From Calditrichia bacterium (GTDB taxonomy: Bacteria > Calditrichota > Calditrichia > RBG-13-44-9 > J075): a stretch of 64,000 nt of DNA. Location: NCBI GenBank assembly GCA_020635015.1, contig JACKAP010000006.1, forward strand, positions 1 to 64,000. The letters run 5' to 3'. A program made the position numbers and the translations under genes. This document shows, one piece after another, positions 54,586 to 63,655 of the stretch; within the stretch, counting starts at the first letter, position 1, and each line of letters begins with the position of its first letter. The notes under the pieces are model-generated. The model was given only the letters and a program-made list of their open reading frames with translations. It was not told the origin of the DNA and searched no databases.

Positions 54586-57500
54586 TTAGAAATCCCCGCC
54601 CAGCGAGATATACCAGATTGGCTTGCTGGAGCCGGCCAGGTCATAATTCCAGGCTACATCGAAACGCATCAGGAAGTAGAGGAAGAACACCCGGGCCCCC
54701 ACACCGTAACCACTGACCAGATCCTTGAAGGCGCGCTGGCCGTTCTCGTTAATGTAAGTGCCGCGCCATTTGGAGTTGCTGTACCAGTTTTCCCCCGGAT
54801 CGAAGGCGGTGCCGATATCATAAAACAGCGAGCCGCGGATGTTGAACAGGCGGATCGGCGGGAAGCCCAGTCCCAGGAACTGGATCAGCGGGAAGCGGAA
54901 TTCCAGGTTGCTCAGCAGGTAACGGCTGCCTTCCCCTTCATAATAATAGGCACCACGCAGCGGGGTCACGAAACTGGAGAAAAAGACATCATCCAGATCA
55001 GTACGCAGCCGCCCGCGCGATTTATAGTTGATCCAGTTGTCGATGCCGCCCAGGAAGAAACGCTGGGGATTATCCCCAAAGCTGGCCGCGCCGCTCAGGC
55101 GCCAGGCAAAACTGTACTCCCGGTTTAGCTTCAGATACTTGCGGTAATCGGCAAACACCGTGCGAAAATCCAGGCTGTTGTCGTTGTATTTCGGGCTGGC
55201 CAGCAGGTTCAGGGCATAGCGGCTGCCGGCGATCGGCCCGGTGTAACCCCACTGGGTGTTGTCATGCACATAAGAGAGACTGGGCAAAATGGTGCTGACT
55301 TTCTGGTCCGGAAGATCAAAGTTGAGATATTCCAGCGAGATGTTATACCAGTTCAGGTTGAATTCCATCCGGTTGAACTTGCTGAAGGGATAAGAGGCCA
55401 GGAAAGTGAGCCCATAATTGCGGTAGCGTTGGAAATCGCTGCCGAACTGGCTGAAAAAGTATGCCTGGTGGTACCCCCCGATCCCGATATTGATGCGCTT
55501 CTTCAGATAAAGATAGAGCAGGTTGAGGCCGCTGTTCTTCAGATCAGAAAGCAGGTTGACATCCAGCAGAATCTTATGGTCCCCCAGCAAGTCGCTGAAC
55601 AGGAAGGTGGTATAGCCGGCGAAGCCGAAGAAGGTGTTATAGCCGGCGGAACCGGTCACGACATCGGGGCTGAATTTGAGCTTATAGCGCCGCACCTTGT
55701 AATTGCCCTCATCATCCTGATATACATTTTCATTGAGGGCCACCGGCTTCTGTTCTTCCGAATCCGGCTTATTGATCTGCTGCCGGCCGAACACAAAATT
55801 GCGGTAATCGGCAGGCGAGGCACCTTTCAGCTTGTCATCCCCTTCCGGCGTTTCATCCGCTTCGGGCTTCCAATTGCGGGCATACACCGGCAGTAATTCC
55901 TCGCGCATCTCCAGGCGGTATTGGGTGTCGCGCAGTTCCACCGCCGGGCGCTCCAGGGGATTGGTCATCAGATAGATGTCGAAACCGCCTTGATAGAGCG
56001 CAGAGAAAGCCATCTTGTTTGCGCTGCGATCCCAGCTCATGTGCATGATGCCGGTAATCACGTCGGTGATGGGGTAGGTTTCCCCGGTATCGAGTTTATA
56101 CATAAAAATGTTGCGGATCCCGTTCTGATCGGAAATGAAGGCAATGCTTTGCCCGTCGGGAGAAAAGAGCGGATTTTCTTCTTCCCAGGGTGTGTCGGTG
56201 ATGCGTTCCAGCGCGCCGGTCCCAAGCTCGGCGACGTAAATATCGCGGGTCTCGTAATCATAATTCCGGTGAATTTTGAAATCTGCCGGAATCTGGGATT
56301 TGTCCAGGTAGTGCCGGCGGTCGGAAATGAACACCAGCTTTTTCCCGTCGGCCGACCAGGAAGGCACATCATCGGAAAAAATATCGTCGGTAACCTTGCT
56401 CAGGGTCTCGCTTTTCAGATTGAACAGGTAGATGTCGCTCTGGCCGTGATAAACCCCCACAAAAGCGATTTGATCACCGTCCGGCGACCAGGCCGTGGTA
56501 TATATGCCTTCCAGGTCAAGTTCAAACTGTTGCACATCACCGGATTTGATATCGACGATTGAGAGGGCGTCGGTCGGACCGCTCTTGGCGGCAAAAGCCA
56601 GCTTCTTACTGTCCGGGCTGAAGCTCATCCCCGGGCGCAGCAGGTGGATCTCTTCCAGGTCTTCCGAACGGTCCCCCTGTACCAGGGTCTTGATCATCTT
56701 GCCGTCCAGGGCGGACATCAGATAGATATTGATATAGCCGTCCTCATCGGCGATGTAGGCAATCTTGTCACCATTGGGGGAAAGGGTTGGAGCATAATTG
56801 TAACTGTTCGATTCCCGGGCGTGGTGGGTGAGCTGTTTGGCGATCTCCACCGGCTCTTTGCGGTCGGCTACGTCCGGCCAGTATTGCTTCTTCAGATAGC
56901 GGTGCCAGCGGTCGGTGAACTCCCGGTAGCCAACTCCCAGGGATGACTTCATCACCCGTTCGAAAGATACCTTGCCGCGGGTCTTGTGGAGAATCTCCCC
57001 GATCTTTTCCCGGCCGTAGGTATCGGCGATATAACGAAAAACCGAAGCGCCGCCCTGGTAGACCATGTAGTACTGCAGCAGGTTCATGTCGGGAATGTAG
57101 TTGTTGAGCACCGCGTCGCGGACCATCATATCCATATCGGTATTCCAGCCCACCGACTGGAACTCGGCCAGTCCTTCCGATACCCACAAGGGCGGCTGCA
57201 CCACCTCACCGGCAATCAGCGATTGTACCGAGCCCCCGTAGAGCAGGTCATTCATCACGGCGTGTACCAGTTCGTGATGAATCACATGGCGGAAAGCCTC
57301 ATAATCGCCTTCGAAGGGCAGGGTGATACGGTTTTTGAAAAGCTCGGTCACCCCTTTGGTGAATTCGTTATAGGAAGGGTCGATCACATTGGTCTGGCGG
57401 AAATCATGGTGGGAATTATATAAGATGAATACGATCCGCTCGCGAATCTCAAACTTGAAATCGCGCCGCAACTGCACGTAGGCAGTTTCCGCCGGCGCGG

Positions 57501-57681
57501 CGGCAAATTCAGCAATATCCTGGCCGCCTTCATAAAAATAAATATCGAAATGGGTCGATTGAATATACTTCCAGGTGAAGCTCTTATAGCGTACCTTGTT
57601 TTTGCCGAAACCATACATTTCCTGCGGCTGGATGACCACCAGCAGGGCCAGGAACAGCAAAACAGACTTCCAATATTTCAT
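54586..57681 (-). CDS. Metalloprotease / PD40 propeller / outer-membrane barrel fusion
   Basis: Exported protein of 1,031 residues with three parts. After a signal peptide (about 1-24), residues about 30-270 form a gluzincin-like domain with H-E-L-V-H in VIHHELVHAVM and a downstream glutamate in WVSEGLAEF. Residues about 280-600 carry six or so TolB-like PD40 repeats (APTLSPNGDKIAYIADEDG, SWSADGKKLVFISDRR, LFSPDGQSIAFISDQNG). Residues about 680-1031 look like a surface-antigen (BamA-like) barrel: FFLGGIDNWINYKSRGRL, then WYISLGGDF with a terminal Phe. The peptidase and propeller presumably lie in the periplasm, anchored by the barrel. GGAGG lies 5 bp before the ATG. Substrate unknown. Confidence 0.88.
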   Translation of the reverse strand: MKYWKSVLLFLALLVVIQPQEMYGFGKNKVRYKSFTWKYIQSTHFDIYFYEGGQDIAEFAAAPAETAYVQLRRDFKFEIRERIVFILYNSHHDFRQTNVIDPSYNEFTKGVTELFKNRITLPFEGDYEAFRHVIHHELVHAVMNDLLYGGSVQSLIAGEVVQPPLWVSEGLAEFQSVGWNTDMDMMVRDAVLNNYIPDMNLLQYYMVYQGGASVFRYIADTYGREKIGEILHKTRGKVSFERVMKSSLGVGYREFTDRWHRYLKKQYWPDVADRKEPVEIAKQLTHHARESNSYNYAPTLSPNGDKIAYIADEDGYINIYLMSALDGKMIKTLVQGDRSEDLEEIHLLRPGMSFSPDSKKLAFAAKSGPTDALSIVDIKSGDVQQFELDLEGIYTTAWSPDGDQIAFVGVYHGQSDIYLFNLKSETLSKVTDDIFSDDVPSWSADGKKLVFISDRRHYLDKSQIPADFKIHRNYDYETRDIYVAELGTGALERITDTPWEEENPLFSPDGQSIAFISDQNGIRNIFMYKLDTGETYPITDVITGIMHMSWDRSANKMAFSALYQGGFDIYLMTNPLERPAVELRDTQYRLEMREELLPVYARNWKPEADETPEGDDKLKGASPADYRNFVFGRQQINKPDSEEQKPVALNENVYQDDEGNYKVRRYKLKFSPDVVTGSAGYNTFFGFAGYTTFLFSDLLGDHKILLDVNLLSDLKNSGLNLLYLYLKKRINIGIGGYHQAYFFSQFGSDFQRYRNYGLTFLASYPFSKFNRMEFNLNWYNISLEYLNFDLPDQKVSTILPSLSYVHDNTQWGYTGPIAGSRYALNLLASPKYNDNSLDFRTVFADYRKYLKLNREYSFAWRLSGAASFGDNPQRFFLGGIDNWINYKSRGRLRTDLDDVFFSSFVTPLRGAYYYEGEGSRYLLSNLEFRFPLIQFLGLGFPPIRLFNIRGSLFYDIGTAFDPGENWYSNSKWRGTYINENGQRAFKDLVSGYGVGARVFFLYFLMRFDVAWNYDLAGSSKPIWYISLGGDF

Positions 57682-57923
57682 TCGATCCTCCGGAACGGTT
57701 GAAAGGTATCTTTAAAACTTCGTATATGGGGTGATGGGTGCATGGGTTAATGGGTAAGAACATGCTTAATGCCAATAAAACCACCTACCGATATACGATT
57801 CTGTATCTGCCTTCAGTTTACAAGATAAGACATTCTCATGCCAATGAAATACCCCAAAGGTGGCATTTTCGGCTATTAAACCAGCGGCACCGTTATTGTA
57901 AGCTTTTGGCAGCAAAAAGTTCG
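57682..57923. other. Gap between minus-strand genes
   Basis: Bases 57727-57760 carry GGGTGATGGGTGCATGGG words like those at 16169 and 63344. The rest contains no gene, terminator or recognised promoter. Confidence 0.6.
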
Positions 57924-59306
57924 TTACTGATCAATAATCCGGTCAATATACGTCGCCAGGGTCTGGTGCTCCACCGCGGAATTGATGCGCAGCACGTTGG
58001 ACATCAGGGCGACCAGGTAAATCTTGCCGTCCGGCCTCTCCACGATGGCCACCGAGTTCATGTAGTTGTCACGGTTACCTTTGTATTTGCCGCATTGGAA
58101 ACCCGGCTCGGGCTGGCAGCGGTAGAGGCTGCCGGATTTGAAATAGACCGCGCAATCGCTGAGCCGGGGGGCGGATGCGTAGCGGATGCGCTTCTCGGTC
58201 ATATACATCAACCGCTTGATCTCCAGGCTCGACCATTCATCGATCACCCGGCCCTGTTCCAGGCGGAGCAGGAACAGCAGCAGCCCCCGGGGGGTGGCAA
58301 AGCTTCCTCCTCCGCCCGGCACCCGCCGCTGGCCGGTGTTGGTGAAGAAGCTTCCCAGCCGCCAGTCGGCTTCGGCAATCCCGATCCGGCGCAGCGGGTC
58401 GTTGACGATCGACAGGGCCATCTCACTCAATACGCTTTTGGGCGTGGTATCGAAGAATGCGTTCTCCTCCTCCTTGGACGGAGGATAGTGTTCGCCGAAA
58501 TGGCGGATCAGCATCGCCTCCTTCCATACCGTGCTGGCAGCGGCGTTGGAGCTGGGAGAGATCATGTGATCGATCCACTCCCAGAGGGAAAAGACGTCGC
58601 CTTCCTTGATGGGACGGAAGGCGGAAACGCCGCTGGCAATATCGTAAAACGGCACGCCGTGGTCGTCATGATGGATCCAGTTCTCCGCCACGATCATCCG
58701 TTCCCGGAGCAGCTGCTTCCGGGCCTCAATATCACCGGGGAAAAGCCGGGAAAGCTCCTCGAAAATCCCAACCGCGATCGCCAGCTTGCCGACACTGCCC
58801 GGGGAATACTGCAGGTGCTCGCGGACGCCCCCGTAACGCGGCGCCTGGCCGGGGGTGATCTCCAGCAATGCCAGAGAGTAACTGCGGTCGCGGTTGGCGA
58901 AGAGGGCATTGAGCCGCTGCTGCAATTCTTTGTTCGCCCGGGGAAAGATGCCCAGAGTGCTGTACAAGGTGTCGGCAGCGTTTTTCAGACGCAGCCGCGG
59001 CGGATGAACCGGCTTCGCTGCCGGTGCCTGGGAGAGGGGATCGAGGAGCATCGCCAGCGGTTCCGGGGTGCTGTCGCGAAAAGCAACTGTGGTGTCGACA
59101 AAATTCAGGCGGATCTCGTTGATCGATTTCTGCCCGCCTTTGGGCGGCACAAAACCGCGCAGGCTGTCGTCAATGCGAATGCGCAGCCGCTCCAGGCGGC
59201 GAATGCCGCTCTCGGCATAACCGTCCACCGGATACTCGAGTGACGGCTCCACCAGGATCAAAATAGCAAAGAATAATAGACCGGTGATTCGCAGCATTTT
59301 TTGCAT
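57924..59306 (-). CDS. Exported penicillin-binding-like serine hydrolase
   Basis: Exported protein of 460 residues with a signal peptide (about 1-24). The active-site motifs are S-x-x-K in YSPGSVGKLAI, S-x-N in ISPSSNAAAS, and K-S-G in YFKSGSLYR. Long insertions separate it from typical class A beta-lactamases. It may act on peptidoglycan; resistance is not implied. GGAG lies about 12 bp before the ATG. It follows the dikinase-like gene by 20 bp and is probably cotranscribed with it. Confidence 0.83.
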   Translation of the reverse strand: MQKMLRITGLLFFAILILVEPSLEYPVDGYAESGIRRLERLRIRIDDSLRGFVPPKGGQKSINEIRLNFVDTTVAFRDSTPEPLAMLLDPLSQAPAAKPVHPPRLRLKNAADTLYSTLGIFPRANKELQQRLNALFANRDRSYSLALLEITPGQAPRYGGVREHLQYSPGSVGKLAIAVGIFEELSRLFPGDIEARKQLLRERMIVAENWIHHDDHGVPFYDIASGVSAFRPIKEGDVFSLWEWIDHMISPSSNAAASTVWKEAMLIRHFGEHYPPSKEEENAFFDTTPKSVLSEMALSIVNDPLRRIGIAEADWRLGSFFTNTGQRRVPGGGGSFATPRGLLLFLLRLEQGRVIDEWSSLEIKRLMYMTEKRIRYASAPRLSDCAVYFKSGSLYRCQPEPGFQCGKYKGNRDNYMNSVAIVERPDGKIYLVALMSNVLRINSAVEHQTLATYIDRIIDQ

Positions 59307-59326
59307 GGCGGTTATCCCTCTCCTGT

Positions 59327-62284
59327 TTAGCGCTTCTTGTCCAGCGGAACTTGCAATCCGGAGGGAATTTCCGGATCGAGATTACGCAGATAATTGGAGG
59401 AGCGGGCCCGCTTATTCTCCACAAACGGCCGCACCTGGAAGAGCCAGATCTCCTCGTTCCAGAACCCCAATTCCACATCGAACGGCCCTTCGGTCTCGAT
59501 GCCGGGTGTTTTGGGCAGCACCCGCCGCACCTCCTCCGCCATCAGGCGAAGTTGAAAGCGCTCGTTGGGGGAAAGGATCGGGCGTTCGAAGGAAGCGAAT
59601 TTTTTATCCACCCCTCCACGGGATGATGCCGCCATGTATTGGGGTGCGCGGGCCGGGGAGATCAGCAGGTCGGTTCCATCTTGTTGCAGCAGGTAGGATT
59701 CGGCTGCCTGGCCTTCTACTGCGCCGCCCACACCGAGGTTGAAGGCCACCGTGACGTCCTGGGGATTTCCGGAGGAGACCCCGCTGGTGATCATCACCCC
59801 GGATTTGTCGGCATTGACCGTGGGCAGGATCAGGATCGAGGGATATACATTCTCGGGATTGTTGAGATAACGCTGGCGCCATTTGTAGCTGCGCTCGGTG
59901 AAAGGGGAGGCCCAGACATCGCGAATGGCCTGGTAGACCTTTTCCCGTTCGTAAATGTTGGCTACGGTCAGGTTCAGCCCGGCGCCGGTGAATTCTTTCA
60001 GGTCCTCCATATTGGTGTCGCTGCGGATGAAGACCCCGATCTTGCCCATCTCACTGTTCAGCACCCGTACGAAGTCGCGCTCCAGGGCGCTCTGAAATTG
60101 CGGAAATAACTCGATTTTCTGGATCGCCCCGCGCAGCACTTCCAGGCTGGCAAGGGTGTTCTTCTCAATGGTCGCCTCATCCATACCGGATGCGCGATCC
60201 CGTTCCGCTTCGGCGAAAATGTTTTTCAGGAATTGCCAATATGTAATCGTCAACCCGGGCATCTGCTGCTGCAGGTGGGCGTAGAAGATCCCGAAGGGGA
60301 TGACCAGTCCGGGGGGCACTTTATCCGGGAAGAGGCTGCTGAGCTGGCCGAGATTGGCGGCCTTGGGGCCGCAGAGCCGGCCGGAATCGGAGGCCCGCAG
60401 CTGTCGCATCTCCAGAACACGGTCGCTCAGGTCAATCTTCTCGGTCGAGATCGTCATCTTGAAGCGCTCGGTTTTTTGCGCCTCGATCAGTGCCCGCTCG
60501 CTTTCGTTCATCTCCGCCAGGGGTTTCATGATCACCGTACCGCCGGGTGAGACGGCGTAGAAAATCTGCTGCCCCTGGTAAGGTATCAGGCTGGTAAGGT
60601 TTTCCGGCGATACGACTGCATTGGGAATGCCCAGGTTGCGGGCCAGCAATTGCACGTGGGAGACGGTATTGCCCTCGGATACCGTGGCGATGCCGGCCAC
60701 CGGCTTGAGGTCGGCCGGGGCCCGCTGGATGACGTAGATTTTTTGGTTGGAAAAATCGACTTCATCGGGAGAGCCGCTGATCACCACCAGTTCGCCCACC
60801 GCGAAACCAGGGTTGAGCCCCCGGGCGCTATTGGGATTCGGGATGTTGAATATCCGGTTGCTCATCTTGGCATATTCCTTGACGACGTCGGCCAACTGGC
60901 TGGAGGCTGCGCCAAAGGGGAGCAGGATCGAGGCGCGGATCCGGTCATCAATGAACCCGGCCGCCTGGGGTTCAAACTGGCTGTACAGGCTGATCACCGG
61001 GCCGTAAACCCCGTTGACCATGCCCACCGACCATTCCACCGTGCGCCGGGTCTGTTCGGCAATTGCTGCCAATTGCTCAAAACTTAATTGCTCGGTATTC
61101 GCCGGAGGATACAGCGCCGCCTCCAGGGCGGCCCATTCATGAAGTTCCAGTAATCCGGTACCGGCGGCGGCTTTGGCCAGCAGGTAGTTTTTTTCCAACA
61201 ACGCCCGCAAGGTGCCGGGGCGCCATCCGGAAAGTTCGGTGAAGAGGAGGTTCTCCGCTTCCAGGGAAAGATCCATCAGTTTGAGGCGCTTTGCCGGGGT
61301 CTCGGTTTGGGGCATATTCTTGCGGATGCTCCACAGCAGATGGGCCAGTTCCGCGCAGCGGGTTTTGATGTCCGCCGGGGTGGCCGGCTTGCTGCCGGCG
61401 CTGCCGAATGCGCTTAACACCACCCGCAACTGGTAGCCGGCCGGATGGTTGACCGGGAACTCACCGAGAAACTGGCGCAGCATCTCGGTGCGCGAGGTCA
61501 GATAGATGGTTTTCAGATCCTGTTCCAGTTGGGCGAGCTTTTCATCAATCCGGGGAGGCAGCTTCTCCCGGTTCGCTGCCCGGAACTTGCTCACCCGTTC
61601 CAGATCGCTCGGATCCGGTTTGCCGTGAATCTTGACCCGGATATCCATGAAGGCCGGGAGCGAGTCGGCGATGGCCATGGAGGTGGTTCGAATGCGCATC
61701 AGGATATCGGTCTGATGGCTGTGGGGAATATCATGAGCCGCCTGGCGTAGCAGATAGAATTGGGTCGCCAGCAATTGATTGTCGGAAAGTGCCCAGTTGA
61801 GGAAATCGATGCCCCAGGCTTCCTCATCTTCTGCCTGGATCGCTCCACGGTAGTAGCGGGCCCGGCGCATGATCCAGCCGTCGTCGGCCAGTTGCAGAAA
61901 TTTTTCCAATTGGTATTGTTTCAAGCGGGAATAATAGCGCGGGGCATCGAGGAAATCCGCTTTGGGGGTTCCGGCCAGGATCTGACCGAGGTGGATGCCC
62001 AGCTTTTTCTGGATATCAAAGACAATATCCTTGGGGTAGGCATGCTGGATACCTCCCGGGGTAGGGCAACGCTCCTTGGCCGGAATGCGCGAGCCGTCCG
62101 GGCAAAACCAGAAAATGCCCTGGTACGGGCCCCGGGAATCTTTCTTGAAACTCTGGATGATATCGGGCAGATCTTTCATCTCCTGGGCCTGCAGCCTACC
62201 AGATAAGGGAAACAACATGACGGCCAGGATGGTTGTTGCAAATAATCCGGTAAACCGTTCAGAAAAGAGTTTGAATAGGACCAT
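59327..62284 (-). CDS. Exported dikinase-like protein (phosphohistidine domain then ATP-grasp)
   Basis: Protein of about 985 residues starting with a signal peptide (FTGLFATTILAVMLFPLSGRLQAQ trimmed: hydrophobic 12-30, Ala-x-Ala-type end). The N-terminal roughly 480 residues are helical and unrecognised. A phosphohistidine (PEP-mobile) domain centres on His about 542 in GNTVSHVQLLARNLG. A nucleotide-binding domain like that of PPDK/PEP synthase follows from about 635 (CGPKAANLGQLSSLFPDKVP; FIRSDTNMEDLKEFTGAG; FDVELGFWNEEIWLFQVRPF). The order, mobile His domain before ATP domain and no C-terminal PEP barrel, is that of glucan water dikinases rather than PPDK. ATG 62284 has GGAG 7 bp upstream. 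Export of an ATP-grasp enzyme is unusual; the substrate is unknown. Confidence 0.83.
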   Translation of the reverse strand: MVLFKLFSERFTGLFATTILAVMLFPLSGRLQAQEMKDLPDIIQSFKKDSRGPYQGIFWFCPDGSRIPAKERCPTPGGIQHAYPKDIVFDIQKKLGIHLGQILAGTPKADFLDAPRYYSRLKQYQLEKFLQLADDGWIMRRARYYRGAIQAEDEEAWGIDFLNWALSDNQLLATQFYLLRQAAHDIPHSHQTDILMRIRTTSMAIADSLPAFMDIRVKIHGKPDPSDLERVSKFRAANREKLPPRIDEKLAQLEQDLKTIYLTSRTEMLRQFLGEFPVNHPAGYQLRVVLSAFGSAGSKPATPADIKTRCAELAHLLWSIRKNMPQTETPAKRLKLMDLSLEAENLLFTELSGWRPGTLRALLEKNYLLAKAAAGTGLLELHEWAALEAALYPPANTEQLSFEQLAAIAEQTRRTVEWSVGMVNGVYGPVISLYSQFEPQAAGFIDDRIRASILLPFGAASSQLADVVKEYAKMSNRIFNIPNPNSARGLNPGFAVGELVVISGSPDEVDFSNQKIYVIQRAPADLKPVAGIATVSEGNTVSHVQLLARNLGIPNAVVSPENLTSLIPYQGQQIFYAVSPGGTVIMKPLAEMNESERALIEAQKTERFKMTISTEKIDLSDRVLEMRQLRASDSGRLCGPKAANLGQLSSLFPDKVPPGLVIPFGIFYAHLQQQMPGLTITYWQFLKNIFAEAERDRASGMDEATIEKNTLASLEVLRGAIQKIELFPQFQSALERDFVRVLNSEMGKIGVFIRSDTNMEDLKEFTGAGLNLTVANIYEREKVYQAIRDVWASPFTERSYKWRQRYLNNPENVYPSILILPTVNADKSGVMITSGVSSGNPQDVTVAFNLGVGGAVEGQAAESYLLQQDGTDLLISPARAPQYMAASSRGGVDKKFASFERPILSPNERFQLRLMAEEVRRVLPKTPGIETEGPFDVELGFWNEEIWLFQVRPFVENKRARSSNYLRNLDPEIPSGLQVPLDKKR

Positions 62285-62409
62285 GTCAGCTCCATTAAGA
62301 TGATTCAGAAAAACGCTCAATGCACTTTTCCTCAACGGGAAAAGCAGGTATATCTCAATATACTAAATCAGGCTCACCCTGTCAAAAAAAAGCATGCATT
62401 TCAACATGT

Positions 62410-63340
62410 TTAGTCTCTAGGCCCGCTCCGTTGCCAGCTTCGAAACTTCCGATAATATTGACGGATACGGGTCAGGGTGATACCGGCGAAGATCAGCAGC
62501 GCCCCGGCAACCGTGCGCCAGGTGATGGTCTCATCCAGAAAGTACCATCCTGTCAACAGCGCCACAACCGGGGTAATATAGATAATAAACGACAACGTGA
62601 TCGCACTCATCCGTTTCAACAACGAGTAATATGAAACGAAAGCGACCGCAGAACCAAAAATCCCCAGATATAACACTGCCAGAACCGCCGGCAGCGTAAA
62701 ATCGAGCGCCGTAAGTTCCCCCCGCCACCAGGCGGCGGCGCCCAGGGCGACGATGCCCCAGATCATCTGGTGCAGGGTGAGCGGCACCGGTTTGACCTCG
62801 GCCAGGTGTTTCTCTACGATCACGATCGACAACGCCCCGGCCAACGCCGAGAGTACGATACCGGCGGAGGCCCAGACGATCATCGGGTGAAAGTCGGTCA
62901 TCAGCAATTGATCCTGGAAGATGGTCAATATCCCGCCGAATCCCAGCAGCAGCCCGGCAAAGCGCGACCATTGAAAAGGTTCGTTCTTCAGCACAAAGTT
63001 GGAGATCAGTCCGGTGAAGATCGGGAAGGTGGCGAAAAAGATCGCGGTCACCCCGGCATACAGATATTGCTCGCCCCAATAGATCAGACCGTAGTCGAAC
63101 AAGTAGAGCAGAATCGACGAGGTGAAGATGTGCCGGCGCGCCCCCGGCGGCAGCGCCAGCGAAATCCTCCGGATCCGGGCATAGCCATAGAGCAGCGCGA
63201 TCGCCACCATAAAGCGCAGCATTGCCCCGGCAAACGGCGGAATGCCGCTGAGGGAATATTTGATAGCGATCCAGTGGTGGTTCCCAAAGCAAGCTGAGGA
63301 AGACGAAGGTCGCAATATCGGTGAGGCGGGTGGTATTCAT
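62410..63340 (-). CDS. EamA/DMT-family transporter, frameshifted
   Basis: Inner-membrane protein of about 310 residues with ten predicted helices in two EamA halves (first half FVLKNEPFQWSRFAGLLLGF; second half YFLDETITWRTVAGALLIF). These are the typical E-P/E-T motifs at each half's end. The N-terminus MNTTRLTDIATFVFLSLLW is in one frame, and the continuation GNHHWIAIKYSLSGIPPFAG in another. The break is at about 63288 (CTTTGGGAACC on the minus strand), where two Gs seem missing. Together they give the canonical LLWG-xxx-A-I-K start. The ribosome site is not evident because word repeats begin immediately upstream. Substrate (metabolite or drug export) unknown. Confidence 0.82.
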
Positions 63341-63343
63341 ATG

Positions 63344-63470
63344 GGTTGATGGGTGAATGGGTGTATGGGTGAATGGGTGAATGGGTTGATTGGTGTCGGT
63401 GCGTAGGGTAGGGTCGCGACCCTACCCTACTGCCTCCGTTTTTCCTCATTCCCCCATACACCCATGAACG
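63344..63470. repeat. ATGGGTGAATGGG words with 28-bp perfect palindrome
   Basis: ATGGGTGTATGGGTGAATGG words (63344-63392) and their inverted counterpart CCCCCATACACCCATG (63453-63468) flank a perfect 28-bp palindrome at 63403-63430. The palindrome is GTAGGGTAGGGTCG plus its reverse complement, centred on GTCGCGAC. Confidence 0.85.
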
Positions 63471-63538
63471 ATCTCCAAAGAGGCAAAAATTAGCTCGTAA
63501 ACCGGAAGTAAACCAATCCGAAAAAATTAAATTTATCA

Positions 63539-63567
63539 TTGACAGTTTTGGTGTTTGGGTTTATATT
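63539..63567 (+). promoter_or_regulatory. Sigma-70-type promoter of the Rrf2 gene
   Basis: TTGACA (63539-63544), 17 bp, TATATT (63562-63567): a near-consensus housekeeping promoter. The predicted start point, about 63574, lies just before the first operator. Confidence 0.7.
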
Positions 63568-63579
63568 GAAACGATATAC

Positions 63580-63645
63580 GACAAAATTTGTCGGGTTTTA
63601 AAATAGAAAACATTTTTTTTGATCAAAAACAAGACTAAATTAGTC
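63580..63645 (+). promoter_or_regulatory. Two Rrf2-type operators
   Basis: GACAAA-A-TTTGTC (63580-63592) and GACTAA-A-TTAGTC (63633-63645) are perfect 6-bp-arm dyads about a central A. Each is followed by GG(G/A)TTTTAAAAT. Their centres are 53 bp apart, about five helical turns. The second ends 10 bp before the ATG, covering the ribosome site. Autorepression by the encoded regulator is the natural reading. Confidence 0.7.
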
Positions 63646-63655
63646 GGATTTTAAA

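Noticed and set aside
53352..59306. Two beta-lactamase-like proteins read as antibiotic resistance genes
   Set aside because: Only the shared SxxK, SxN and KSG fold motifs are seen; class A omega-loop and other lactamase-specific features are not evident, so cell-wall roles are likelier.
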